A stretch of DNA of 39,784 nucleotides from Candidatus Scatousia excrementigallinarum. Lineage in GTDB: Bacteria > Cyanobacteriota > Vampirovibrionia > Gastranaerophilales > Gastranaerophilaceae. The notes under the pieces are model-generated. The model was not told where the DNA came from. It saw only the letters and a list, made by a program, of their open reading frames with translations, and did no database searches. Location: positions 1 through 39,784 of the forward strand of contig DVIU01000165.1 of assembly GCA_018711035.1 (NCBI GenBank), read 5' to 3'. Shown piece after piece: positions 1-8,346 of the stretch. Position numbers and translations under genes: made by a program. Positions within the stretch are counted from its first letter, which is position 1. Each line of letters opens with the position of its first letter.

Positions 1-57
1 ATTTCCGATAATATTATAGAAGTTGAAGATTATGAAACCTGTTTTAATTTAATATAA
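1..57 (+). CDS. C-terminal end of a gene cut by the window edge
   Basis: Frame 1 is open from the first base to a TAA at 55-57 and encodes 18 residues ending YETCFNLI. It is convergent with murI and overlaps its 3' end by about 14 bases. Nothing in so short a tail identifies a family, and it may be a chance open frame. It is listed because tight tail-to-tail packing is common in this window. Confidence 0.3.
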   Translation: MSDNIIEVEDYETCFNLI

Positions 58-850
58 TTTGTTCAGGCAGTTCGTTGACTGGATAAAAGATAGACGCCGC
101 GGTCTGGAAATTTTCAGGCTTTCCGCTTACATAATAAATTTCCCTGCCGTGTCCGGATGCCGTAGAGGCCAGACCTTTATTTTCCAAATCTTTTTTTATA
201 TATTTTGCAAATGCTGTTGCAGGGTTAATGAACATATCTTCCGGAGCAAATTCTTTTAATATATTAATTAAATATGGATAATGCGTACAGCCGAGAACGA
301 TTTTGTCCGGTGTAGAACTTAAAACTTTATCTAAATCTTTTTTTATTGCGGAAATACTCTCAGGTCTGTCCTCAAGTTTACCTTCAACAATTTTAACCCA
401 TTCAGGGCAGGCATGTTCAATAACTTCAACATCCGGATTAATTTTTTGTATACCGTTTTTATAAGCATGTGAATTTATTGTTGCGTGAGTGGCAAGTATT
501 CCAAGCTTTTTGACAGGAAGTTCCGCAAGTATTTGTGTTACAGACTGGATTATCGGATATATTTTAAAATCAAAATTATCCTTCAATGTATCATAAACAG
601 TTGCTGATGTTGTATTACAAGCCATCACTACCGCTTTAACTCCTTGTTTTCCGAGAAAATTAAAAATTCCTTCAGAAAATTTGATAAGCTGGTCTTTGTT
701 TTTTTCACCATAAGGCATATTTTTTGTATCGCCAAAATAAATACAATTTTCCTGCGGCATTAGCTCTCTTAATTGTTTCAAAACCGTCAGACCGCCAACG
801 CCGGAATCAAAAAATCCTATGGGGTTATTTTTAATGTTGTTTGAAATAAT
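44..850 (-). CDS. murI: Glutamate racemase MurI
   Basis: Converts L-glutamate to D-glutamate for peptidoglycan in the cytoplasm. The N-terminus carries the racemase signature GFFDSGVGGLTVL. The two catalytic cysteines are visible in MACNTTSA (first half) and LGCTHYPYL (second half), so the enzyme should be active. The ORF track opens at a GTG at 901, but that start has no ribosome binding site and adds a basic stretch outside the usual MurI start. A strong GGAGGG (859-864) lies 8 nt before an in-frame ATT at 850-848, which gives about 268 residues, a normal family length. TTG at 868 is the other candidate. The gene overlaps the end of the upstream amidase gene, so both envelope genes are probably co-transcribed and translationally coupled. 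The family call is sure; the start codon is not. Confidence 0.93.
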   Translation of the reverse strand: MISNNIKNNPIGFFDSGVGGLTVLKQLRELMPQENCIYFGDTKNMPYGEKNKDQLIKFSEGIFNFLGKQGVKAVVMACNTTSATVYDTLKDNFDFKIYPIIQSVTQILAELPVKKLGILATHATINSHAYKNGIQKINPDVEVIEHACPEWVKIVEGKLEDRPESISAIKKDLDKVLSSTPDKIVLGCTHYPYLINILKEFAPEDMFINPATAFAKYIKKDLENKGLASTASGHGREIYYVSGKPENFQTAASIFYPVNELPEQIILN

Positions 851-2678
851 TGTTAATTCCCTCCACAATGGATTTTGCCGTATCCTGTTTCCTTTTATCA
901 CTTACCAGTTGTGCTCTTTCATTATCATTTGAGATAAAACCAATTTCAATCAATATAGCCGGTGAAGTTGTATGGTTAATTACATAGAATTTTGATTTAA
1001 ATAAGCCTCTGTTATTTGATTTTATTGCACTGGCTAAAGAAGAATGAACTGTTTGCGCCAGATTTAAGCTTTCCTGATGATAATAATGAGTTTCAATGCC
1101 TGTAATTTCCGGACGGGTGCTGGAATTTACGTGGATACTGACAAAAATATCAGGTGCAACTTTTTCGCTAATAGCTACTCTGTCGGCAAGAGAAACATAA
1201 ATATCATTTGTTCTCGTCATTGTAACCTGATATCCCTGTTTTTTCAATAAAGCTTCTACTCTTTTTGAAACATCAAGTGTAATATCTTTTTCATTAATAC
1301 CGTTTCTTATTGCACCGTAATCAGTTCCGCCATGACCTGCATCAATTACAACACGTTTTACGCCTGTAGGTTTTTTGATAACTGGTGTAACCGGAGCAAC
1401 AGGTTTTTTAGGTGCTTTTACGCTTATTTTCAAAGCTTTTCCGTCTGCTCCTAGGTATGTATTTACCAAACTGTCTTTATCAATCGGAATTGTTAGTTTC
1501 AAACCATTTCCGCTCATCAAACTTATTTCGGCCTTTGAAAAAAGAGATTTCGCATAAGTATTTTTGAACATTTGTTCATTATATTTAGAAACATTATATA
1601 AGTATAAAATTATTTCATTATTGGTTCTGTCAAAACCGTGGACAACAGGATGACTGAATGATAAAGTCATTGCATCCGTCTGATTATCCAGTTCTTCAAG
1701 GTTATAAGTAAGCATATCCGCCGATGTGGAATATAATGTAGAAGGTATAACACTATTCATATTCGCAATTAATAAAGATTGATTGTCATTTGAATAAATG
1801 GGAATGTATTTTTCCACATCCGGAGTCGTTATGACAATTCGAGCTTTATTTACGGAAAACTGTCCGATTTTGACACTTTCTGTCTCATTTATCTTGAAGT
1901 CTTTATTTCTAAGATTCTGGGCAACAAGAGTATTAGACATGTCAAAGACTATTCTTGTTGGATTAGTTAGAATCATTGGTTTTTCAACTGTTAGTGAACC
2001 GAAACCATTTATTAATACAGCATTCGGCTTTGTAGTAATTCTGTCAATATAATATTTTGTATTTAACCTGAGCTGCATTTTTTCAACTTCTGGTGCCGTA
2101 ACCTGTTGAACTGTTGTATTAAAAGCTTCCTGCAATTGTTCAACAATATTATTTTCGGTAATTTCTTTTTTTACAGGTGTATAAATTGACATGTATTCAT
2201 AAAAATCGCTTGATGAGGCGTGTTCATCACGATATGTATGCTGGAAATAAGGATTCTGACACATCGGGTTTTTAAATTTAAGAATAATATTATTTTTTAT
2301 TTTCATAAATTTAATATCCGATGCAGAGAAATCTTCATCAAGATACATTACAACCCTTACAATATCCGGATTTGTTGTAAACTGGGATATTTTAACCTGT
2401 TTTATTCCCGGTGAATTAAATGACCAATCTTGTTTAGGAATTGTAAGAATTGCAGAGTTTATATCAAAGTAAGCTCTTTTAGGATTTTCAAGTGTTACAA
2501 TTTTAACATCGGGCATAATTTGTTCAAGCGTGTTATCCTGCGCTGAGATAACCATTATTGAATTAGAGGTGTCAAAATTCGCTGATGTAATCTTGAAGAT
2601 ATCTTCTGCAAAAACTCTGGAGCAAAATGTAGAAAATGTTGCAATTATAAACAGTAATAAAAGTAATAATTTTTTCAT
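831..2678 (-). CDS. N-acetylmuramoyl-L-alanine amidase with AMIN domains
   Basis: Zinc amidase that cleaves the peptide stem from muramic acid in peptidoglycan, acting in the periplasm. The order is: signal peptide (MKKLLLLLLFIIATFS), an AMIN-type beta domain at roughly residues 30-140, a second AMIN-like stretch around 205-310 (QLRLNTKYYIDRI...), a proline/lysine-rich linker, and an Amidase_3 domain from about 440 to the end. Zinc ligands are the His in DAGHGG, the Glu in NEKD and the His in SIHVNS; the catalytic Glu is in LIEIGFISN. AMIN domains usually target these enzymes to septal or polar peptidoglycan or to secretins. The ORF track starts five codons earlier at 2693, but the signal peptide begins at the ATG at 2678, which the predicted promoter also fits. 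The 3' end overlaps murI. Confidence 0.93.
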   Translation of the reverse strand: MKKLLLLLLFIIATFSTFCSRVFAEDIFKITSANFDTSNSIMVISAQDNTLEQIMPDVKIVTLENPKRAYFDINSAILTIPKQDWSFNSPGIKQVKISQFTTNPDIVRVVMYLDEDFSASDIKFMKIKNNIILKFKNPMCQNPYFQHTYRDEHASSSDFYEYMSIYTPVKKEITENNIVEQLQEAFNTTVQQVTAPEVEKMQLRLNTKYYIDRITTKPNAVLINGFGSLTVEKPMILTNPTRIVFDMSNTLVAQNLRNKDFKINETESVKIGQFSVNKARIVITTPDVEKYIPIYSNDNQSLLIANMNSVIPSTLYSTSADMLTYNLEELDNQTDAMTLSFSHPVVHGFDRTNNEIILYLYNVSKYNEQMFKNTYAKSLFSKAEISLMSGNGLKLTIPIDKDSLVNTYLGADGKALKISVKAPKKPVAPVTPVIKKPTGVKRVVIDAGHGGTDYGAIRNGINEKDITLDVSKRVEALLKKQGYQVTMTRTNDIYVSLADRVAISEKVAPDIFVSIHVNSSTRPEITGIETHYYHQESLNLAQTVHSSLASAIKSNNRGLFKSKFYVINHTTSPAILIEIGFISNDNERAQLVSDKRKQDTAKSIVEGINNYFKQH

Positions 2679-2702
2679 ACCATACAATCTCATTACTATT
2701 AT

Positions 2703-2731
2703 ATAATATAATTTATCTTTTTATTTATCAA
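2703..2731 (-). promoter_or_regulatory. Predicted promoter of the amidase-murI pair
   Basis: On the minus strand, TTGATA (2731-2726) is followed after 17 bases by TATTAT (2708-2703). Transcription would start near 2696, which leaves about 18 nt before the ATG at 2678 and argues against the ATG at 2693. It was found by eye. Confidence 0.4.
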
Positions 2732-2748
2732 ATTGTAACAAAATCTAC

Positions 2749-2967
2749 TTATTTAATAATATGTTTTCTGAACGCAATACTCACAGCCTGAGTTCTGTTT
2801 TTAGCTTTTAACTTTTTCAAGATTCCGCTGATGCATGCTTTAACAGTATGTGTGCTAACATATAGTTTTTGTGAAATCTGTTTATTTTCATAGCCGTATG
2901 TTAAAAGGTTTAACACCTCTATCTCTCGTTCGCATAACTCGTTTATATTTGTTTTTGTAGACGCCAT
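2749..2967 (-). CDS. Stand-alone LuxR/GerE-type HTH protein
   Basis: A 72-residue protein that is almost entirely a GerE/LuxR-type DNA-binding domain: LCEREIEVLNLL, the KQISQKLYVSTHTVKA recognition helix-turn-helix, then a dimerisation helix. It has no receiver or ligand-binding domain. It resembles the C-terminal domain of the NarL-type regulator at 16657-17325, with matching ExEVL and RTQA positions. A strong AGGAGG ribosome binding site precedes the ATG, so it is a real small gene rather than a truncated regulator. It is likely a transcription factor whose activity is set by its own level or by partners. The target is unknown; the divergent or neighbouring envelope genes are candidates only. 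Confidence 0.85.
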   Translation of the reverse strand: MASTKTNINELCEREIEVLNLLTYGYENKQISQKLYVSTHTVKACISGILKKLKAKNRTQAVSIAFRKHIIK

Positions 2968-2987
2968 GCCTGCCTCCTGATATTATT

Positions 2988-3016
2988 ATGATACAGAAAG
3001 CTGAAAGATAAAACAA
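2988..3016 (-). promoter_or_regulatory. Predicted promoter of the small LuxR-type gene
   Basis: TTGTTT (3016-3011) and TATCAT (2993-2988) are separated by 17 bases on the minus strand. The predicted start near 2981 gives a short leader that holds the AGGAGG ribosome binding site. Confidence 0.45.
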
Positions 3017-3086
3017 ATTTATTAATAATATTGCCGTTTAGAATACAAAAGTTTACTAATTTGCATTAAGCAAAAATTTGTTTTTT

Positions 3087-4862
3087 TTAATTTGTAACTT
3101 CCTGCTTTTTGAACTGCATTTCATAAAGAGCTTTGTATTGTCCGTTTTTGATAGACATAAGTTTGTCATGATTTCCGAGTTCCACAAGCTCACCTTCATT
3201 TATAACCGCAATTTTATCGGCATTTATGACCGTAGATAATCTGTGTGCAATGACAAATACTGTTTTATCCTGCATTAAATTCTCAATTGCTTTTTGAACA
3301 ATAGCCTCTGTTTTGTTGTCCAGTGCGGAGGTCGCTTCGTCAAGTATAATAATAGGTGCCGCTTTCAAAAAAGCTCTTGCTATTGCTACACGCTGTTTTT
3401 GACCGCCGGATAGGAGGATTCCTCTTTCTCCAATTTGAGTGTTTAAACCGTCATGTAAAGTTGATATAAATTCATCCAGGTAAGCCATTTTAATAGCTTT
3501 TTCAAGCTGTTCTTCCGTTGCATTTTGATTACCAAGTAAAATATTATCTTTTATAGTTCCTGAGAATAAAAAGTTATCTTGAAAAACAACTGCAATATTT
3601 TGTCTTAATGATTCAAGCGTGTAATCTCTTATATCAATTCCGTCAATAGTGATTAAGCCGGATTTTATATCATAAAATCGTGGAAGCAAATTAACTATGG
3701 TTGTTTTTCCGCCGCCTGAATTCCCGACCAGAGCAATCGTTTCTCCCTGGTTAATTTGCAGGTTAATATTTTTTAGAACAGGAACATTCTCATTATATTC
3801 AAACCATACATCTTTGAACTCAATATTTTTATGTTCTCGGCCCATCACTATTGCATTTTCTTTATCTCTTATTTCAGGAACAGAATCTAAGACTTCAAAA
3901 ATCCTTTCTATTGAGAAGAATGAGAATTGTACGGCATTAAGATTATTTCCCAAATTTTTTACAGGTGTATAAAGCAGGATTAATGCAGTAATAAAAGAAA
4001 CAAAATTACCGCTTGTTATCTGTCCGGACATAATCAAGTGCGAACCATATCCTATAGCAGCAGCAATTCCAACTGAAACAATCACGTGCATCAGAGGTGA
4101 AAGCCATTGGGTTTTCTGAACCATTTTTATTCTTAAAGTGAAAATGCTCTGTAAAATATTGAAAAATTTGTTTGTTTCATTTTTTTGCAGGTTATATGAA
4201 GTTATGGTTTTGTTGCCGTTAAAAACCTCATTGTATTCAGTAATAATAGAAGCATCCGCAAAAACAGTTTTTTCCATAACTGATTTTATTCTCTTTTGCA
4301 ATTTTGCAACCGGTGCAAATGCACAGCCCAGAACAACAACTGCTATTAATGCAAGTTTCCATGAGTTATAAAAAAGTACGCAAATCAGAGAAATTGATGA
4401 GAATATCCTCTGTGTAAATATACTCAGGTTATCCAATAACCCGTTACAGGCTAAATCCGCTTGATTATTGAATTGGAAAACAATATCGCCGGAATTCTGT
4501 TTATCAAAGAAAGATGTCGGCAGTGTCAAAAGTTTTTTAAACATATCAAACTTTAGCCCGTTTGTAATTTTGCCTCCTACCCAGGTTGAAAGATATGCAG
4601 ACATATACTTTAATCCGCCTTGAATAGACGTAAACGCCACAATTCCAAGCGGAATATACCATGGTGAAGCAATGGATTTTTCTACCATTACCAGATCCAT
4701 ATAAGGCTTCAAGGCTAAAGCAATTACTGCATCAAGCGAACCTATCGGAATACAAATTAACATTGAACATAATGCCCTGAACCATACTGGCTTTACATAT
4801 GGCCACATTCGTCTGTAATTGATATATACTCGATTTTTTATTATTGCATTAATCTTAAACAT
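3087..4862 (-). CDS. MsbA-type ABC transporter (fused permease-ATPase)
   Basis: A half-transporter of 591 residues that should dimerise and flip a lipid-linked glycan or lipid A-type molecule across the inner membrane. The first 320 residues form a six-helix ABC transmembrane domain. The nucleotide-binding domain shows Walker A GNSGGGKTT, signature LSGGQKQR, Walker B IIILDEATSALD and the switch His in AHRLS. All catalytic residues are present. It is the last gene of the surface-glycan operon and starts 7 bases after the acyltransferase stop, with GAGGT as ribosome binding site. Context supports export of the glycan made by the upstream genes. The exact substrate (lipid A core, lipid-linked oligosaccharide) cannot be told from sequence, and multidrug-type relatives look similar. 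Confidence 0.9.
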   Translation of the reverse strand: MFKINAIIKNRVYINYRRMWPYVKPVWFRALCSMLICIPIGSLDAVIALALKPYMDLVMVEKSIASPWYIPLGIVAFTSIQGGLKYMSAYLSTWVGGKITNGLKFDMFKKLLTLPTSFFDKQNSGDIVFQFNNQADLACNGLLDNLSIFTQRIFSSISLICVLFYNSWKLALIAVVVLGCAFAPVAKLQKRIKSVMEKTVFADASIITEYNEVFNGNKTITSYNLQKNETNKFFNILQSIFTLRIKMVQKTQWLSPLMHVIVSVGIAAAIGYGSHLIMSGQITSGNFVSFITALILLYTPVKNLGNNLNAVQFSFFSIERIFEVLDSVPEIRDKENAIVMGREHKNIEFKDVWFEYNENVPVLKNINLQINQGETIALVGNSGGGKTTIVNLLPRFYDIKSGLITIDGIDIRDYTLESLRQNIAVVFQDNFLFSGTIKDNILLGNQNATEEQLEKAIKMAYLDEFISTLHDGLNTQIGERGILLSGGQKQRVAIARAFLKAAPIIILDEATSALDNKTEAIVQKAIENLMQDKTVFVIAHRLSTVINADKIAVINEGELVELGNHDKLMSIKNGQYKALYEMQFKKQEVTN

Positions 4863-4869
4863 TTCGACC

Positions 4870-5709
4870 TCATATTGTATTTATGTTTTGTTTTTTATAA
4901 TTATAAGTATTGTCCCTGTCCCAATTTATTCCTGTTTTAATTATCTTAGCTGGAGAGCCTACAAAAATTGCGCCATCTGTATATTCTTCTACTGGATTTG
5001 AAGATGCTGTATAAAGAGAGTTTATTCCAATAATAGAGTTCTTCGGAATGAGACTCCCCTTGAGAAAAGTTACATTGCTACCGACCCAGCAATGATTTCC
5101 TAAATATATATTTTTAGGAAAATTTAAAATATTGCCAACACTATCTAAAATAGTATGTCCATCAGAAGGTCTAAAAACTACATTATGTGACAGCATACAA
5201 TTATCTCCAATTTCTATTTTTAAATTTGGCTCATCCCATAAAATAAATGTGGCATGTTCAATGGATGTGTTTTCTCCAATAATAAGCTCGGAACCTTCAC
5301 TTAAAGGATTAAATGTAGAAAATCCCAAATGATATTTTGTTTTTTTTACATTAACTAAATTATTTGAAGTACAAGTAAGGATGGTTTCTGATAATAATTT
5401 AGTAGCAGCATAAAATATGACAGTATTATTATCACCTAAAAATTTAATCTTTAAATTTTTTAAATATTTTTGAGACAATTGATTGCCATTATCATCTAAA
5501 AGTATAAATTTATTGTTTTTACCATTATTCTCTATAACACTGCTTCTATTATCAAATCTTTTATGTTTTCTTAAAGATGGGAATAATGAGTAATATGTAT
5601 GTGGTGAATCTTTTTTTGTATAATACTCTAATATTGGGTAGTTTAAGATTTGAATTTGTCTAACTAATTCTTGTTCCGTATTATATTTGTATTTCTTAAA
5701 AAAAATCAT
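4870..5709 (-). CDS. Left-handed beta-helix acyltransferase (hexapeptide type) with shared N-terminal module
   Basis: A 279-residue protein. The C-terminal half has hexapeptide-repeat turns (IGENTSIEHATF, IEIGDNCMLSHNVVF, IYLGNHCWVGSNVTFLKG, GSPAKIIKTG) typical of O-acetyltransferases of the maltose/nodulation acetyltransferase class, and SHNVVFRPSDGH supplies a likely catalytic His. It probably acetylates a sugar of the surface glycan from acetyl-CoA in the cytoplasm. The first 55 residues (TEQELVRQIQILNYPILEYY...YYSLFPSL) are not part of that fold. They match the N-terminus of the glycosyltransferase-like protein at 9492-10577, which suggests a shared docking module. It lies between the methyltransferase and the ABC exporter, with short gaps. 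Confidence 0.88.
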   Translation of the reverse strand: MIFFKKYKYNTEQELVRQIQILNYPILEYYTKKDSPHTYYSLFPSLRKHKRFDNRSSVIENNGKNNKFILLDDNGNQLSQKYLKNLKIKFLGDNNTVIFYAATKLLSETILTCTSNNLVNVKKTKYHLGFSTFNPLSEGSELIIGENTSIEHATFILWDEPNLKIEIGDNCMLSHNVVFRPSDGHTILDSVGNILNFPKNIYLGNHCWVGSNVTFLKGSLIPKNSIIGINSLYTASSNPVEEYTDGAIFVGSPAKIIKTGINWDRDNTYNYKKQNINTI

Positions 5710-5714
5710 ATAAT

Positions 5715-7211
5715 TTACCTCTTTATTAAAAACATTTGTCCGCTATGAAGATATATTGGAATGAATTCGTCCGGATTTTCATCCAAAAATTCATCAACTG
5801 CTTTTTGAGCTCCGATTAAAGCCGGAGTATGTCCGTAATCTTCTGCAATTACAATACCGTTTTTTACAAGCCTGTCTTTAACTTTGTATAAAGCAGCTTT
5901 TACTGCTTCATACATATCAACATCAATGTTAGCGGCACATATATTTTTTATCTTTTCAGGTAATTCATCCTGAATAATATTTGATTTTATAAGTTCATAG
6001 TTATCGTAATCTGCCAGATAATTATTTACTTTTTCAATAGATGTTTCTGTATGAGTGTTTGACCATAGCATATCTTGTGAATTTTGAGCTTCAGCATAAG
6101 AAAAGCCTTCATAAGTATCAATAAAATAGCATTTTTTATTTATATTAGATTTGTTTCTGTAATTTAAAGTCGCTCTTGCTGATGCACCTTGAAAAGTTCC
6201 GATTTCTACATAATCACCTTCAAGATTTTTGGTTGTTTCAAGAGCTTGAAAAATATTTTCAAAATCCCCAGGACAAAAATGCTGTAAAGGATTATTATTT
6301 GATTCCTCTAACAGTGTTTTATATGCATTTTCATTGATATGGTAGTATCGGGCCTGGGGTGTACCATATTGTTCAATAGAAAGGTATTTTAAATTGTACT
6401 TTTGTAATTCTTTAATTGCTAATATACCGGAAAAATCTTGATTATATGCCAGTACAAAAATAGTGTTCTCTTTATCTTGCAGGCTAGAAATGTCACTGAC
6501 AGAAATAACATGACAAATATCAATCGGTTCTGATATATCTGTCAATAAATAAATATCTTTAGTATACTTTTGTTTAATTCTTTGTATATTTTGTTCTATT
6601 GTGAATTTATTAAGCCTTTTTACGTAAATATTTCTCATTGAATAATATTCCCCGACAGAAAATATTTTGTACAGGTCATTGTATAAAAATTCATATTGTG
6701 GATTATCAATATTTTTATAAACAAAGTCTATTTGATTAGAGTTTTTTATATTTAATAAATGCTGTTTTAATGAATTTATCCCATTATTTGCGGTTGTTGC
6801 CAAATAATCCATACTTGAATGCATTTGTAATAATTTATCTGAATAATCAGACAATTCCGATTTAATTGAATTTAATGAAGTTTCAAGAGCATATTGTTTT
6901 AATTTAATTTCTGAAACTCTATTATCAATGGCTTTTGTTGAATCAGAAATTACACTTTTAAACTTTTGTTGTTCAATTTGTAAGTTTTTAGCAAAAGTTG
7001 TTTGAGATTCTTCTACAAAAGTTTTGAAATCAGTTTCTACCTTCTGTAAAACATCACGATTTTGAGAAACCAACTCATCTTTAAGTCTATCAATACTATC
7101 TTCAATTAGTTTAGCTTTATTTTTCCACTTAAACTTTATACATAAAAGGTGCAGGCATTTATGTTTATCTTCATTTGTTATGCTAAAAATATTATTAAGA
7201 AACCCGGTCAT
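5715..7211 (-). CDS. Coiled-coil protein with C-terminal TylF-like methyltransferase domain
   Basis: A 498-residue protein with three parts. Residues about 20-155 are a long heptad-rich coiled coil (KLIEDSIDRLKDELVSQ... to SLKQHLL). Residues about 165-300 form an alpha/beta region I cannot name. From about 310 there is a class I SAM-dependent methyltransferase of the TylF/macrocin-O-methyltransferase type, with the SAM loop in GDYVEIGTFQGASARA, the acidic FIDTYEGF, the metal-type VDVDMYEAVK-like NIDVDMYEAVK and the closing IAEDYGH. It likely methylates a sugar hydroxyl of the glycan. Its ribosome binding site AAGGAG precedes the ATG, and the start overlaps the upstream gene by 17 bases. The N-terminal coiled coil is unusual for TylF proteins and recalls chain-length rulers such as WbdD; that comparison is inference. 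Confidence 0.85.
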   Translation of the reverse strand: MTGFLNNIFSITNEDKHKCLHLLCIKFKWKNKAKLIEDSIDRLKDELVSQNRDVLQKVETDFKTFVEESQTTFAKNLQIEQQKFKSVISDSTKAIDNRVSEIKLKQYALETSLNSIKSELSDYSDKLLQMHSSMDYLATTANNGINSLKQHLLNIKNSNQIDFVYKNIDNPQYEFLYNDLYKIFSVGEYYSMRNIYVKRLNKFTIEQNIQRIKQKYTKDIYLLTDISEPIDICHVISVSDISSLQDKENTIFVLAYNQDFSGILAIKELQKYNLKYLSIEQYGTPQARYYHINENAYKTLLEESNNNPLQHFCPGDFENIFQALETTKNLEGDYVEIGTFQGASARATLNYRNKSNINKKCYFIDTYEGFSYAEAQNSQDMLWSNTHTETSIEKVNNYLADYDNYELIKSNIIQDELPEKIKNICAANIDVDMYEAVKAALYKVKDRLVKNGIVIAEDYGHTPALIGAQKAVDEFLDENPDEFIPIYLHSGQMFLIKR

Positions 7212-8337
7212 CGTTTAACTCCTTCTTAGTATAATGATGATTTAAATATTTAACTTGTTCATATTCTTCACAGCGTTTTTTTACATCAGCTATTTCAAAA
7301 AAGTCAATAGTGACATTTTCGTAAAAATGAATACAAGAATAATTGTGAATAAAATCTAAAAATTCTTTTTTAGTCAATCCAACATCGAATTTAACACAGC
7401 AATTATGAATAGGAACGCATCCAAATTCATTATTTTCATATATTTTTTCAATAATCGGAAATGTTAACTTGCCCTCTTTCCAGTGACATAGAGAACTTTG
7501 AATAACATGTAAGAAAAAGTTTCCCCAGTGTAAGAAATACAGGTCTTCAACATACCAATTTTCAATTTTCAATTTTACATATTCAAGCAAATAATTAAAA
7601 TAAAAATCAACATTATAAATTGTCGTTTGATTTTCATAGTTTTTTTGCCATTTACGATCTTTATTAGAGTTAAAAATTTTAAACCAGTCAATATTATTTT
7701 TTTGATATGTAATTCCGAAAGACCAGTGTTTTCCATGGCTTCTAGAACGCCACATGTCAAGAGAAAAAGCATTTATTTCATTCTCATCAGCGTATTGTGC
7801 AACTTTTTGCATTATTTCTGCTGAAATCGAAGGTCTGCATAATAGTGTTGTGTCATCAGCATCAATATTCCAGTAATTGTGAATGCCATTTTTAAGCGAG
7901 TGATAAAAAGTTGTAAGGTGTGCATAACCGGCTTTTTCCCAACATTTGGAACAAATATTTTTAATAATTTTCTTTAATGGATTCACAGCACTTTTTATGA
8001 ATTTTATATTCTGATTTTTAAAAGTAACATTTTTTAAAAGTTTGTACTCAATTTCTTTTTTGTCACAAATTATATAAATGTCGGCATCCATAAAATTTGC
8101 AATGTTAAGCCAATATTGCATACACATCAATGCTGCTTCATCAGATCTGTTTGTTTTTAAATAAAAAACAGGTGGATGGGTTGGATTATTTGAATAACTT
8201 TTCATTTTTGGAAATAAATTAAATTCAATAACCTTATTATCTTTATCTTTAACATATTGAAAAACTAAGATATTTCCAATATATAATCTGAAAAGGTTTT
8301 TATCATCATATAATTTTGTATTTATATATTGAAACAT
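7195..8337 (-). CDS. Putative GT-A-type glycosyltransferase, paralogue of 9492-10577
   Basis: A 380-residue protein of no family I can name. It is clearly a paralogue of the 361-residue protein two genes upstream. Shared blocks are YLKTNxSDxxxxxxQxWxNI, YAHLTxFYHS, a central NIDADDT, and the strongly conserved SRxHGKHWSFGITY. The IDADD block behaves like the DxD metal/nucleotide-sugar site of GT-A glycosyltransferases, and the fold prediction (alternating strand/helix before the DxD) agrees, but this is inference. A diverged copy of the operon's N-terminal module (LFRLYIGNILVFQYV...FNLFPKMKSYS) leads the protein. It is a cytoplasmic protein without signal peptide. AAGG lies only one base from the ATG, so translation may depend on coupling to the gene before it, whose stop lies 10 bases upstream. 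Confidence 0.8.
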   Translation of the reverse strand: MFQYINTKLYDDKNLFRLYIGNILVFQYVKDKDNKVIEFNLFPKMKSYSNNPTHPPVFYLKTNRSDEAALMCMQYWLNIANFMDADIYIICDKKEIEYKLLKNVTFKNQNIKFIKSAVNPLKKIIKNICSKCWEKAGYAHLTTFYHSLKNGIHNYWNIDADDTTLLCRPSISAEIMQKVAQYADENEINAFSLDMWRSRSHGKHWSFGITYQKNNIDWFKIFNSNKDRKWQKNYENQTTIYNVDFYFNYLLEYVKLKIENWYVEDLYFLHWGNFFLHVIQSSLCHWKEGKLTFPIIEKIYENNEFGCVPIHNCCVKFDVGLTKKEFLDFIHNYSCIHFYENVTIDFFEIADVKKRCEEYEQVKYLNHHYTKKELNDDRVS

Positions 8338-8346
8338 ACCTTATCT

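Noticed and set aside
59-259. Plus-strand ORFs in the track over murI, the amidase, pheS and other minus-strand genes
   Set aside because: Antisense shadows of well-supported genes, without ribosome binding sites or recognisable domains.
3062-3086. Hairpin with a T run next to the ABC transporter stop
   Set aside because: The T run is on the plus strand while the gene is on the minus strand, where the run reads as A. It does not terminate that operon, and no plus-strand gene precedes it.
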